Under the pieces are notes generated by a model. The model was not told the origin of the DNA. It was given only the letters and a program-made list of their open reading frames with translations, and did not search any database. Below, one piece after another: positions 25,619 to 34,156 of a stretch of 64,000 bases of DNA. The stretch comes from Bacillota bacterium. Lineage in GTDB: Bacteria > Bacillota > Clostridia > Lachnospirales > Lachnospiraceae. The position numbers and the translations under genes were made by a program. How positions within the stretch are numbered: the first letter of the stretch is position 1; the number at the start of each line of letters is the position of its first letter. The stretch is taken from contig JAEYJO010000076.1 of NCBI GenBank assembly GCA_023408815.1, positions 55,251 to 119,250 of the forward strand. The letters are read 5' to 3'.

Positions 25619-26371
25619 TTAATAAATAGCTATTGGACCATAAGGACCATCGATGATTTCTATTTTCGTTTCAAAGATATTTGTTAAAAGTTCCGGGTCC
25701 ATAATATCTTGCACCGTTCCGAAGGCGGCAATCTGTCCGGCTTTCATAGCACAGATTCTGTCAGAATATTTGGCCGCAAAATTTATATCATGCATTACCG
25801 TGAGAATGGTCCGTCCAAATTCATTGGCGGCATGCCTCAAATGCTCCATCATCTGAACGGAACGGGCAACATCAAGGTTGTTCAGAGGCTCATCCAAAAG
25901 TACATATTCCGTCTCCTGACATAAAACCATTGCCACATATGCCCGTTGCCTTTGACCGCCGGAAAGTTCGTCTAAATATCTATTTTCTAAATCCGTCAGA
26001 TCTAAAAAATCAATGTATTTAGAAATGATCGATTCATCCTCTTTTGTTAATCTGCCCTTCGAATAAGGAAACCGTCCAAATCCAGCTAATTGTCTAACAG
26101 TAAGTCTTGTTACAAAATGATTTTCCTGCCGTAAAATAGTCAGAACTTTTGCCAGATCTTCTGATTTCGATTCAGAAACATCCATATTGGCTACCTCTAT
26201 TTGGCCTTCGTCCATATTCAGAAGTCTACCAATCATCAAAAGTGCCGTGGATTTGCCTGCGCCATTGGGGCCGATCAAAGACGTAAGACCAGCCTTTGGT
26301 ATTTGAATATTTAAAGGACCTATTTCCACCTCATCCGTATAGTTCTTTCTCGCATTAAGAATATTTATCAT
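25619..26371 (-). CDS. Iron-siderophore ABC transporter ATP-binding protein
   Basis: 250-aa FepC/YclP-type ATPase powering uptake of a ferric siderophore. Walker A GPNGAGKST near residue 36, Q-loop RQENHF near 80, signature LSGGQRQRAYVAM near 136, Walker B YVLLDEP near 158, H-loop VMHDINFA near 190. Last gene of a four-gene minus-strand operon (binding protein, two permeases, ATPase); its start overlaps the preceding permease by 4 bp (ATGA). The whole set resembles the YclNOPQ/CeuBCDE type for catecholate siderophores, but the ligand cannot be read from sequence. Base composition is more A/T-rich than the flanking genes, which hints at separate acquisition. Confidence 0.92.
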   Translation of the reverse strand: MINILNARKNYTDEVEIGPLNIQIPKAGLTSLIGPNGAGKSTALLMIGRLLNMDEGQIEVANMDVSESKSEDLAKVLTILRQENHFVTRLTVRQLAGFGRFPYSKGRLTKEDESIISKYIDFLDLTDLENRYLDELSGGQRQRAYVAMVLCQETEYVLLDEPLNNLDVARSVQMMEHLRHAANEFGRTILTVMHDINFAAKYSDRICAMKAGQIAAFGTVQDIMDPELLTNIFETKIEIIDGPYGPIAIY

Positions 26372-27393
26372 AAAGTTCCCTTTCTTAACATTACAATTAA
26401 AAATACAATTCCCCCAAACATTTCAATAATAACGGAAACTACACCTTGCGCTCTAAAAATGTGATACATAAAAAAATATGAGCCGGTTATTATCAAAAAG
26501 CCTATCGCAAGTGCCATTGGAAAAATATATCTGTGGTCATAAGTTGGCGCTGCCTGATAAGTTAAAGTCGCAACTAAAAATCCATAAAAAGTAAGCGGAC
26601 CGACTAAAGAGGTTGAAATTGACATCAGAACAGAAACTAATACAAGGGTATATATTACCCCAAATTGATGATTAACCCCCAAAGAAGTACTGGCACTTTT
26701 TCCTAGTGACAATACATTTAGTTTTTTAGAATAAGCAAGGATAAGTAATGCCGCAATTATTACAATGGGAATTGCAACGGGAAAGTACTCAGCCTCTGCA
26801 TTATTCACAGAGCCGAACAATCTGGCCTGTAAAACATCAAACTCAGACGGTGCCAGAAGTCTTCTCATAAAGGATGACACGGACTTCAGACCGGTTCCTA
26901 TAATAACTCCAACCAAGAGCATAAGCTGTAAATTTCCATACTTTCCGGAAAGCAGCCATCCATAAAGCATCAAGCACATCAAAACCATAATAGCAACTTT
27001 AAATAGAAATGATTCAATGCCGCTGAAGTTTACAAATACACTGGCACCGAAAAAAAACATTGTACTGGTATTTATTGCCCCATAAAGCGCTTCAAACCCT
27101 AGAAGTGAAGGTGTTATAATCCTGTTATTCGTACTCGATTGGAAGGCAACGGTCGCTAAACTTTGACATATTGCAGAAATAATCATTGCGGTAATCGCTA
27201 CCATCCTTCTCTTCACAACCGGGATAAAAGAAGGGGAATCTAACGGAACAGGATTATCATAAACCAAAAGCCCGTAGGAAGCAAGCACCCCTAACGCAAC
27301 CAATGTTACAAGCAAAATCCAATAACGTTTTTCCTCTTTCTTAGAACGAAAAGCTCTGGCCGATCTATTTTTATTATAAACAAACCCGCTCAT
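26368..27393 (-). CDS. Iron-siderophore ABC transporter permease (second)
   Basis: 341-aa FecCD/BtuC-family permease with about nine to ten hydrophobic helices; the cytoplasmic N-terminus is basic (RSARAFRSKKEEKRYW). Family marks: SLLGFEALYGA, LLVGVIIGTGLKSV, ATSLGVNH-like segment STSLGVNHQFGV, and LVGPLTFYGFLVATL, which corresponds to the coupling helix region (normally G-x-IxFVGLIxPH) in a variant form. It pairs with the upstream permease to form a heterodimer. ATG overlaps the previous gene's stop by 4 bp and the ATPase gene start by 4 bp, indicating tight translational coupling. Confidence 0.92.
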   Translation of the reverse strand: MSGFVYNKNRSARAFRSKKEEKRYWILLVTLVALGVLASYGLLVYDNPVPLDSPSFIPVVKRRMVAITAMIISAICQSLATVAFQSSTNNRIITPSLLGFEALYGAINTSTMFFFGASVFVNFSGIESFLFKVAIMVLMCLMLYGWLLSGKYGNLQLMLLVGVIIGTGLKSVSSFMRRLLAPSEFDVLQARLFGSVNNAEAEYFPVAIPIVIIAALLILAYSKKLNVLSLGKSASTSLGVNHQFGVIYTLVLVSVLMSISTSLVGPLTFYGFLVATLTYQAAPTYDHRYIFPMALAIGFLIITGSYFFMYHIFRAQGVVSVIIEMFGGIVFLIVMLRKGTL

Positions 27394-28403
27394 CTTAGCC
27401 TCCTTTGTTTCAACAAGATAACAATAAATATAACCGCTCCCACAGTTCCAAGTATCAAAGAGACGGGAACTTCAAAAGGCATTATAATTGTGCGGGAAAT
27501 GATGTCGCAAAGGGTAATGGCGCCCATTCCCAATACGCATACCCAAGGCAGATTGCTCCTAAGATCATCGCCTCGGTACATTGAAATAATATTTGGTACA
27601 ATTAGTCCTAAAAAAGGCAAGTTTCCGATAACAGCCGCAACAATCCCAACTGCAAATGAGATAAGGCCGGTACCTAAAATAACGATTTTATTATAATTTA
27701 CTCCAAGGCTTGTCGCAACATCTTCCCCTAATCCGGCTAAAGTCAATTTATCCGCATAAATAAAGATAAAAAAAGTAACTATCACAATTAACCATAAATA
27801 TTCATATCTTCCGATTTGAACCGGTGCAAAAGAGCCTACAAACCAGGTTTCTATATTTTGTGTCATTTGAAAAACGAGTCCGATAAAAGTGGAAATTGCA
27901 GAAATGACTGCTCCAAGCATCATTCCTATAATCGGGACAATTAAAGACGAACGAAGTTTAACCCTTCTTAAAAACAAAAAGAAGATCATAGTCCCTATAA
28001 AAGAAAAAATAATTGCACCCGTCATTCTTAAAACCAAAGTTGGCGCAGGAAATACTAAATAAACAAAAACAAGTCCCAGGCCTGCCCATTCAATTGTTCC
28101 GGTTGTGGTAGGTTCCACTAAGCGATTCTGGGTGATAAGCTGCGTTACCAGTCCTGACATCGACATTGCCGCGCCGGTAAGCATTAATGACGCTGTTCTT
28201 GGAACACGAGTTATGAAAAACATATCCATCCCGTCTTCTTGTCCTTGTATATCATAAACTCCGGTAAACAGTGATATAATGCCTAAAATAAAAACAATAA
28301 TAACGGCTAGTATAAAAGGCTTTGTCCATATTTTATTGTAATTATAATGCTGGGGCTGAGAAACCTCAGCCCCTGTGATTTTTTGTATTGTATTTTTCGG
28401 CAC
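27390..28403 (-). CDS. Iron-siderophore ABC transporter permease (first)
   Basis: FecCD-family permease, about ten transmembrane helices, with FITRVPRTASLMLTGAAMSMSG near the N-terminus, GEDVATSLGVNYNK and IGNLPFLGLIVPNIISMYRG (the EAA-like coupling loop, GLIVPN) towards the C-terminus. I start it at the GTG at 28403 (VPKNTIQKITG) because AAGGAG lies nine bases upstream and this leaves a 19-bp gap after the binding-protein stop. The longer frame up to 28484 would overlap the binding-protein gene by 62 bp and lacks a site. This gives 337 aa, the usual family size. Confidence 0.88.
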   Translation of the reverse strand: MPKNTIQKITGAEVSQPQHYNYNKIWTKPFILAVIIVFILGIISLFTGVYDIQGQEDGMDMFFITRVPRTASLMLTGAAMSMSGLVTQLITQNRLVEPTTTGTIEWAGLGLVFVYLVFPAPTLVLRMTGAIIFSFIGTMIFFLFLRRVKLRSSLIVPIIGMMLGAVISAISTFIGLVFQMTQNIETWFVGSFAPVQIGRYEYLWLIVIVTFFIFIYADKLTLAGLGEDVATSLGVNYNKIVILGTGLISFAVGIVAAVIGNLPFLGLIVPNIISMYRGDDLRSNLPWVCVLGMGAITLCDIISRTIIMPFEVPVSLILGTVGAVIFIVILLKQRRLR

Positions 28404-28422
28404 TTTGTTACACTCCTTTATG

Positions 28423-29517
28423 CTACTTTGCCAAAGTGCTTGCAAGATTTCCAAATAACTCAAGATAAGTTTGTATTGACTCATTTGTGTAGGTATCGTT
28501 CGGTGCGTATATTATCTGTCCCTCCGCAACGGCTGTTGTATTTTGAAGGGCAGGAGAATTATCGATAACATCCTGAGCGGGAACTGCATCCGTGGCAGAA
28601 GATATTGCCGCATCACGGTCCAGTACGAAAATCCAGTCCGGATTACTTTGTGCGATAGCTTCAACAGAAATATCATCACCTTGATGATCTGAAGTAGCAC
28701 CGTCAACTTCTAACGCTGAGACCCAGCCGAAAACTTCATACATCGGACCCCAGACACGTCCGGAACGAGGAGCGGAAAATCCAATCTCTCCGCCGGAAAC
28801 TACAACACTGATAATGGTGTCTGTACCATTATACGCAGATTTAGCATCTTCGATAGCTTTATCAAAATCAGCTACCAATTGTTCAGCTTCCTCATTTTTA
28901 TCAAAAATTTTTCCCAATGATATGGTAGAATCCTTAAGTCCGTTTATTAAGTTGTCTCCCGGTGCCTCCGATTCCTCGGAGACATCAAAATTAAGGTCAA
29001 TGACAGCTGCATTTGGTACTAAAGCTTTTATGTCTTCGTAATAACCTGCAAATCTTTGACCCACGATAACAAGTTCAGGATCTACCGCTGCTATAATTTC
29101 AAGATTTGGTTCGCTGTGATTTCCGATATCCTGCACAGAATCATCACTTACATATGATGAATCCGCAGGCATTACTCCCTTTGGAACCGCCGCTAATTCA
29201 ATTCCCCAATCAGCTAAAGTTTCAAAAGTTCTATTATCCAAGGCCACTACATTCTTAGGATTTACTGGAACAGTAACCGTTCCATGGACATCTGTGATTT
29301 CAACTGTTGTGGCTTCGGCAGACTCACTTTCCTCCTGATTCGTTTCAGGAGCAGTAGTTTCACTTTCTTCCTGACTTGCCTCAGGAGCAGCGGTTTCGCT
29401 TTCCTGTTGGCTCCCTTCGGGAGCGGCGGTTTCAGTGCTTGCATTTGTGCAGCCCATCAGCATCATAGCAAAAGCTGTTGTAAAAACAGTTAATTTAAGT
29501 AAATTTAATTTTTTCAT
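28423..29517 (-). CDS. Siderophore-binding lipoprotein
   Basis: 364-aa solute-binding protein of the FepB/YclQ type (cluster A-II, periplasmic-binding-protein class III fold with no hinge flexibility). Signal peptide residues 1-22 with lipobox LMGC, lipidated at Cys23. Residues 28-66 are a low-complexity spacer of three imperfect repeats based on TAAPEASQEESE, which probably only lifts the domain off the membrane. Binding domain from about 70: TVTVPVNPKNVVALDN, then NLEIIAAVDPELVIVGQRF, and a C-terminal lobe with QTYLELFGNLA. It is first in the operon, directly downstream of a promoter with DtxR-like dyads, so iron-controlled expression is expected. Confidence 0.92.
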   Translation of the reverse strand: MKKLNLLKLTVFTTAFAMMLMGCTNASTETAAPEGSQQESETAAPEASQEESETTAPETNQEESESAEATTVEITDVHGTVTVPVNPKNVVALDNRTFETLADWGIELAAVPKGVMPADSSYVSDDSVQDIGNHSEPNLEIIAAVDPELVIVGQRFAGYYEDIKALVPNAAVIDLNFDVSEESEAPGDNLINGLKDSTISLGKIFDKNEEAEQLVADFDKAIEDAKSAYNGTDTIISVVVSGGEIGFSAPRSGRVWGPMYEVFGWVSALEVDGATSDHQGDDISVEAIAQSNPDWIFVLDRDAAISSATDAVPAQDVIDNSPALQNTTAVAEGQIIYAPNDTYTNESIQTYLELFGNLASTLAK

Positions 29518-29590
29518 GTATGTTCTCCTCGTATATATGTTTGTTTTTTGTTATCATAAAATACAATGCAAAATCACACTTTTCTCAAAA

Positions 29591-29682
29591 TTAGCCACAA
29601 CTAACTTTGTTTAATTGAATAAAACATTGGTTAGTCTTGGCTAACTTTTTTGTAGTTTACTATAACAAATGATTATTGTCAA
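29591..29682 (-). promoter_or_regulatory. Siderophore operon promoter with two DtxR/IdeR-like dyads
   Basis: Read on the minus strand: TTGACA (29677-29682), 17-bp spacer, TAAACT (29654-29659). Downstream of the -10 lie two dyads of the form TTAG-N6-CTAA at 29631-29644 and 29591-29604, exactly 40 bp apart. The first covers the expected transcription start. TTAG...CTAA dyads are the core of DtxR/IdeR-family iron-regulator sites, so repression when iron is plentiful is the natural reading. The rest of the 355-bp gap up to pgeF (about 29690-29872) holds no gene I can support; it has short AT-rich text and a 26-codon frame of no known family. Confidence 0.7.
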
Positions 29683-29872
29683 CCGTCATTTTAAAATTAC
29701 TGCCACAGGCGCCCGGCTAAATGCCCGCTTAAAATCAGCTGAAATAGAAAGATAATGGGCTTACCTTAATAACATGGCAACAGCATTTACTTTTGGCAGT
29801 GATGCTGATAAAATTAAGGAAAGCCGATTTCGGCAGAATTTATTGATTGGTTGAAAATGGAGAATGCAGGAT

Positions 29873-30724
29873 ATGGAAATAAAGAGAGTTGGCAGCGGGG
29901 AGGTTGTCAAGAGGAATTGGTTGGGAGAGATGGAGTATTTGACTTTTCCCTGTATTGAGGAGACGGGGATAGTGAGCCATTTGTTTTCTACCCGGATGGG
30001 CGGAGTTAGTAAGGGGATCTTTGCTTCGATGAATTTAAGCTATACGAGGGGGGATGATAAGGCTGCGGTGGATGAGAATTTCGCCAGGGTGGCCGGAGCA
30101 TTGGGAAGAGGGATGGAGGATTTTGTCTTTTCGGATCAGACTCATACGACGAATATTAAGAGGGTGACGGCAAAGGATAGAGGGAAAGGACTTGTGCAGG
30201 AGAAGGACTATGCGGATGTGGATGGTCTGATTACGGACGAGCCGGGAATTGTGCTGTCTACTTTTTATGCGGATTGTGTGCCGTTGTTTTTTGTGGATAC
30301 GGTTCATAGGGCCATTGGACTTTCCCACTCAGGGTGGAAGGGGACTGTCAATAGGATGGGGGAGCGTACTCTCGAGGAGATGAGACAGGCGTTTGGAACA
30401 GAGGCTAAGGATGTGACGGCGGCTATTGGCCCGTCTATTTGCGGGAACTGCTATGAGGTGGATGCGGATGTGGCGGATCAGTTCGCGGCAGTTTTTGAAG
30501 GCAGGGCGTTAAATGATATACTGATTAAGAAGAAAAATGGGAAGTATTTGCTCGATTTATGGAGGGCGAATTTTTACGTGCTTACGCAGACAGGAGTTCC
30601 GGAAGAGAAGATATCTGTTACGGATATATGTACCTGCTGTAATCCGGAATACCTTTTTTCACACAGGGCCAGCAAAGGGAAAAGAGGGAATCTTGGTGCC
30701 TTTTTAAGCTTGCGTCCGACTTAA
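29873..30724 (+). CDS. pgeF: Peptidoglycan editing factor PgeF (YlmD/YfiH family)
   Basis: 283-aa copper-oxidase-like (DUF152) protein. Family members were first called laccases; in E. coli the protein removes wrongly incorporated L-Ser from muropeptides. Conserved metal-site residues: FSDQTHTTNI (His), FYADCVPLFFVD (the C of ADCVP), and LSHSGWKGTVNRM (His), then AIGPSICGNCYEV. The start is taken as ATG 29873 with GGAG ten bases upstream; ATG 29864 is too close to that site. The first half is rich in GGG/AGG/TTG codons, like rimM. In Bacillus this gene (ylmD) sits near ftsZ; here it stands alone before a two-component system. Confidence 0.9.
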   Translation: MEIKRVGSGEVVKRNWLGEMEYLTFPCIEETGIVSHLFSTRMGGVSKGIFASMNLSYTRGDDKAAVDENFARVAGALGRGMEDFVFSDQTHTTNIKRVTAKDRGKGLVQEKDYADVDGLITDEPGIVLSTFYADCVPLFFVDTVHRAIGLSHSGWKGTVNRMGERTLEEMRQAFGTEAKDVTAAIGPSICGNCYEVDADVADQFAAVFEGRALNDILIKKKNGKYLLDLWRANFYVLTQTGVPEEKISVTDICTCCNPEYLFSHRASKGKRGNLGAFLSLRPT

Positions 30725-30736
30725 GAAAATCTTAAG
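30720..30736 (+). promoter_or_regulatory. Paired CTTAAG sites before the response regulator
   Basis: Two CTTAAG hexamers (30720-30725 and 30731-30736) 11 bp apart lie across the pgeF stop codon and about 65 bp upstream of the OmpR-type regulator. Direct repeats at one-helical-turn spacing are how OmpR-family proteins usually bind, so autoregulation is possible. The evidence is only the repeat itself. Confidence 0.3.
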
Positions 30737-30799
30737 CAATTTCCTATATGTCCCTTAAAAAATATATGGTTATATGAAGAACGGAGAGAGGATTTTACT

Positions 30800-31492
30800 A
30801 TGGCGAATGTATTAGTTTGCGACGACGATAAGGCAATCGTGGACGCGATTGAAATTTATCTTATGCAGGAGGGCTATCAAGTGCTGAAGGCATATGATGG
30901 AGAGCAGGCGATCAAGGTTCTGAAGGAGAATAATATACATCTGCTTATCATAGATATTATGATGCCTAAGCTGGATGGTATCCATGCAACTTTAAAAATA
31001 AGAGAATACAGCAGTATACCCATTATCATTTTATCGGCCAAGTCGGAGGACGCGGATAAGATTCTGGGACTCAATATCGGTGCGGATGATTATGTGACGA
31101 AGCCCTTCAATCCCCTTGAACTGGTGGCAAGGGTAAAGTCTAATCTGCGCCGATATACGACGTTGGGGAATCTGAATAGGGAAAATAATGCGCTGTTCAG
31201 TGTAGGCGGCCTATGCATCAACGACGATACCAAAGAGGTAACTGTGGATGGAGATGGCGTGAAGCTGACACCGATAGAATACAATATTTTGCTGCTTTTG
31301 GTGAAAAATCAGGGAAGGGTGTTTTCCATCGATCAGATTTATGAAAGTATATGGAATGAGGAAGCCATCGGCGCCGACAATACGGTAGCCGTTCATATAA
31401 GACACATTAGAGAAAAAATAGAAATCAATCCTAAGGAGCCGCGTTATTTAAAGGTAGTTTGGGGCGTGGGCTACAAAATTGAAAAGCAATGA
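30800..31492 (+). CDS. OmpR-family response regulator
   Basis: 230-aa two-component regulator. Receiver domain residues 1-115: acidic pocket CDDDKAI (D8, D9), phospho-acceptor aspartate in LLIIDIMMPKLDG at about D52, the conserved Thr/Ser and Lys in IILSAKS and VTKPFNPLEL. C-terminal winged helix (about 130-228) with VKLTPIEYNILLLL, then the recognition helix region TVAVHIRHIREKI and VVWGVGYKIEK. ATG is preceded by GGAGAGAGG. Paired with the large histidine kinase 79 bp downstream. The VanR/PhoP-like type does not reveal the signal. Confidence 0.93.
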   Translation: MANVLVCDDDKAIVDAIEIYLMQEGYQVLKAYDGEQAIKVLKENNIHLLIIDIMMPKLDGIHATLKIREYSSIPIIILSAKSEDADKILGLNIGADDYVTKPFNPLELVARVKSNLRRYTTLGNLNRENNALFSVGGLCINDDTKEVTVDGDGVKLTPIEYNILLLLVKNQGRVFSIDQIYESIWNEEAIGADNTVAVHIRHIREKIEINPKEPRYLKVVWGVGYKIEKQ

Positions 31493-31571
31493 TTTCTAAT
31501 GTGCATACTTGTTGCGGTTTAGCCAAAGGCTGAATTGTAACGCCGGATATGGAAAGGAGCAGGGAGTCAGG

Positions 31572-34076
31572 ATGAAGAAAAAAGTACCAGGGAAGAAGCT
31601 TGGGGGACTTTTACATATACTCCAGCATATTTTAATCGTTTCTGCGGCGATAGCCGTTTTGGTAGTGGTGACAGGCTCCAGTGTAATGATCAAGGGTGTG
31701 GACGGCAACTACAGCTACAGCATGGATGCGGATGAAAAGGGAAAGGTGTATGAGGATTCCTTTTTATTCAACTATATATTCGGCAGAGGCATTGCGGATG
31801 TAGCCCGCTTAGGCGCAGTCAGAAGCCAGATGGAGACGGACGGCAGATTCAGCGGGGACAAGGAAATCGATGTGGCTACGTTCTATTATCGTTTTGAAGG
31901 GGTACCGGATAGATATGTGACGGCCAAGTACCGCCTGGAGGATTTGATCAAATGGGCGCAGTACGGCTTCGAGCACCAAGAACAGTGGATGACCGGAGAG
32001 CAGGTGGATGAGTTCCTGAACCGAATGACTACCTATACCCAGATCGACTACAGCCTCGGTAACCTTCAGGGGAATATCGTCACTCCTTTTAACTCCGATA
32101 TCGAGGAGAATACGGATGTGTACAGTGTATCAGCAAACGGGCTGGAGGATGGCGAGAGTTTTTATAGGGACGATACAAGCGCTACAATTCTGGTTAACCG
32201 CTATCAGACCGTGGAAGGGAAAAATATAGAGGATTATACCGGAACGTGGGGCGATTACTATGATTTATGCAGTTATGTGGAGAGTACAGCTTCAGAGTTG
32301 AATTCTAATTATCAGGAGTATTTTACATACGATGATTTTTATGATTTGGAGAATTCAAATCTTAGGTACTATATTATCAAGACCATCGGAGATCGTCAGG
32401 AAGTTTATACCAATCTCGAAGCTGCCGGCTTGTCGGAAAGAGAAGTGGCTCAGGAGTTTTCGCGCTACGGGAGGTCCTTGTATTTCAGCCCAGCCGATAT
32501 GGAATATACTACAGATACGCTGGTAAAGGAAGAAACGGTGCGGCATGTGTTCAATTCCTATGAATATGCTTATCCGGAAACGATAAAGGTCTGGATTGGC
32601 GTGGATACCGACTATCCGGTAAGCGATGTGTATATTCAGGGATTGAATGGATATACCAGTTATATACCTTATTACTGGCAGCTGATTGGCTTTGCGGCTA
32701 TGGCTTTAACTCTCTATCTGGTGCTGTTTATCTTTTTGACTGCTGTAGCGGGGCGTGTCAGAGACGAGGAGGGAAATGTCGTCATCCGATTGCAGAAAAT
32801 AGATTTTATTCCCACGGAACTTTCGGTGCTTGGTACGATTGTTTTAATAGGGGGCATTATTATAGCGCTCACGTATGTCTATGATTCCATGTCTTTCGAA
32901 TACTATTACACTACGTGGTTCAAAGTGGCTGCGGGCGGGATAGTGCTGATTTGCGAGCTATTATTCACCGAATTTTATTACAGCATGGTGCGCAGACTGA
33001 AGGCGGATAACCTATGGGCGGAAAGTCTTACCTGCAAGGGCGCTGCGAAGGGGAAAAAGCTTGTTTGGGATATATATGACAATGGAACAGTCATCATAAA
33101 GACGTGGGTTCCCTATGTAGTGTTTGTGGCAGTGAATCTTTTGCTTTTTGTGCTTGGAATAAAAGGAATTGTTGTGGCATTGTGTATCGATGCGGCTTTT
33201 GGTATTCTCATTTACCGGAATACGAAAAGCAGGCAGCGGATCGTTGAAGCTATCAAAAAGATAAAGGACGGCGATTTGAAATTTAAGGTGGATGAAACGG
33301 GACTCCATGGTGATAATCTGGTATTGGCGCAGGCGGTAAACAGTATCGGGGAGGGTATCCGCACAGCTGTGGAGACGAGTATGAAGGACGAGAGGTTAAA
33401 GGCGGACTTGATTACTAACGTATCTCATGATATTAAGACGCCCCTTACCTCTATCATCAATTACGTGGACTTGATCAAGAGAGAGAATATTGAAAATGAG
33501 AACGTAAAAGGATATGTGGAGATTCTGGATTCCAAGTCCCAGCGTCTAAAGCAGCTCACCGACGATTTGGTAGAAGCTTCTAAGATTTCCTCCGGAAATA
33601 TTTCTCTGGAATGGGAAAGAATCAATCTCGTAGAGTTGGTGAATCAGACGATCGGAGAGTTCTCGGAGAAATTCGAGCAAAAGCACTTAACTCCTGTGTT
33701 GAATACGCCGGGCAATACGATGTATATAGAGGCGGACAGCAGAAGAATATGGAGGGTCGTGGAGAACCTGCTCAATAACATTTTTAAGTACGCGCTGGAG
33801 GGCACGAGAATATATATGGATATAACGGAACAGACCGGCGAAGAGGGGGGAAAATATGTGGAATTTGCGATTAAAAATATTTCCGCACAGCCCCTTAATA
33901 TCAATGCAGATGAATTGACCGAGCGCTTTATCAGAGGTGATGTAGCAAGAAGCACGGAGGGAAGCGGTCTGGGCCTATCCATTGCGAAGAACCTGACGGA
34001 AGCGCAGAATGGAAAATTTGAATTACAGTTGGATGGAGATTTATTTAAGGCGATTTTAACATTCCCGTTATTATAA
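31572..34076 (+). CDS. Large sensor histidine kinase
   Basis: 834-aa membrane kinase partner of the preceding regulator. One N-terminal transmembrane helix (about residues 15-40), a large extracytoplasmic region of about 320 residues (41-365) without a fold I recognise, then about five more transmembrane helices (near 368-393, 415-440, 452-478 and two within 510-552), a HAMP-like linker, HisKA (H near 619 in NVSHDIKTPLTSII), and a HATPase domain from about 710 (ENLLNNIFKYA N-box, RFIRGDVARSTEGSGLGLSI G-boxes). The start is ATG 31572, with GGGAG upstream, rather than the earlier codon at 31509. The six-helix layout with a big exported loop is unusual for VanS-type kinases. A terminator follows. 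Confidence 0.9.
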   Translation: MKKKVPGKKLGGLLHILQHILIVSAAIAVLVVVTGSSVMIKGVDGNYSYSMDADEKGKVYEDSFLFNYIFGRGIADVARLGAVRSQMETDGRFSGDKEIDVATFYYRFEGVPDRYVTAKYRLEDLIKWAQYGFEHQEQWMTGEQVDEFLNRMTTYTQIDYSLGNLQGNIVTPFNSDIEENTDVYSVSANGLEDGESFYRDDTSATILVNRYQTVEGKNIEDYTGTWGDYYDLCSYVESTASELNSNYQEYFTYDDFYDLENSNLRYYIIKTIGDRQEVYTNLEAAGLSEREVAQEFSRYGRSLYFSPADMEYTTDTLVKEETVRHVFNSYEYAYPETIKVWIGVDTDYPVSDVYIQGLNGYTSYIPYYWQLIGFAAMALTLYLVLFIFLTAVAGRVRDEEGNVVIRLQKIDFIPTELSVLGTIVLIGGIIIALTYVYDSMSFEYYYTTWFKVAAGGIVLICELLFTEFYYSMVRRLKADNLWAESLTCKGAAKGKKLVWDIYDNGTVIIKTWVPYVVFVAVNLLLFVLGIKGIVVALCIDAAFGILIYRNTKSRQRIVEAIKKIKDGDLKFKVDETGLHGDNLVLAQAVNSIGEGIRTAVETSMKDERLKADLITNVSHDIKTPLTSIINYVDLIKRENIENENVKGYVEILDSKSQRLKQLTDDLVEASKISSGNISLEWERINLVELVNQTIGEFSEKFEQKHLTPVLNTPGNTMYIEADSRRIWRVVENLLNNIFKYALEGTRIYMDITEQTGEEGGKYVEFAIKNISAQPLNINADELTERFIRGDVARSTEGSGLGLSIAKNLTEAQNGKFELQLDGDLFKAILTFPLL

Positions 34077-34098
34077 GAAGCGGTAGAAAGAACTAAGA

Positions 34099-34133
34099 AG
34101 CCCCTGTTTCATAAGATGATACAGGGGCTTTTC
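34099..34133. terminator. Bidirectional terminator between kinase and prs
   Basis: AGCCCCTGT / ACAGGGGCT (34099-34107 with 34121-34129), a 13-nt loop, then TTTC on the + strand. It sits between convergent genes and may serve both, although the T-tracts are short. Confidence 0.75.
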
Positions 34134-34156
34134 GTTATTATTTTAAACGGTTGCTG

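Noticed and set aside
29774..29854. 26-codon frame starting MATAFTFGSD upstream of pgeF
   Set aside because: No ribosome-binding site, no family recognised; could be a gene remnant but cannot be supported.
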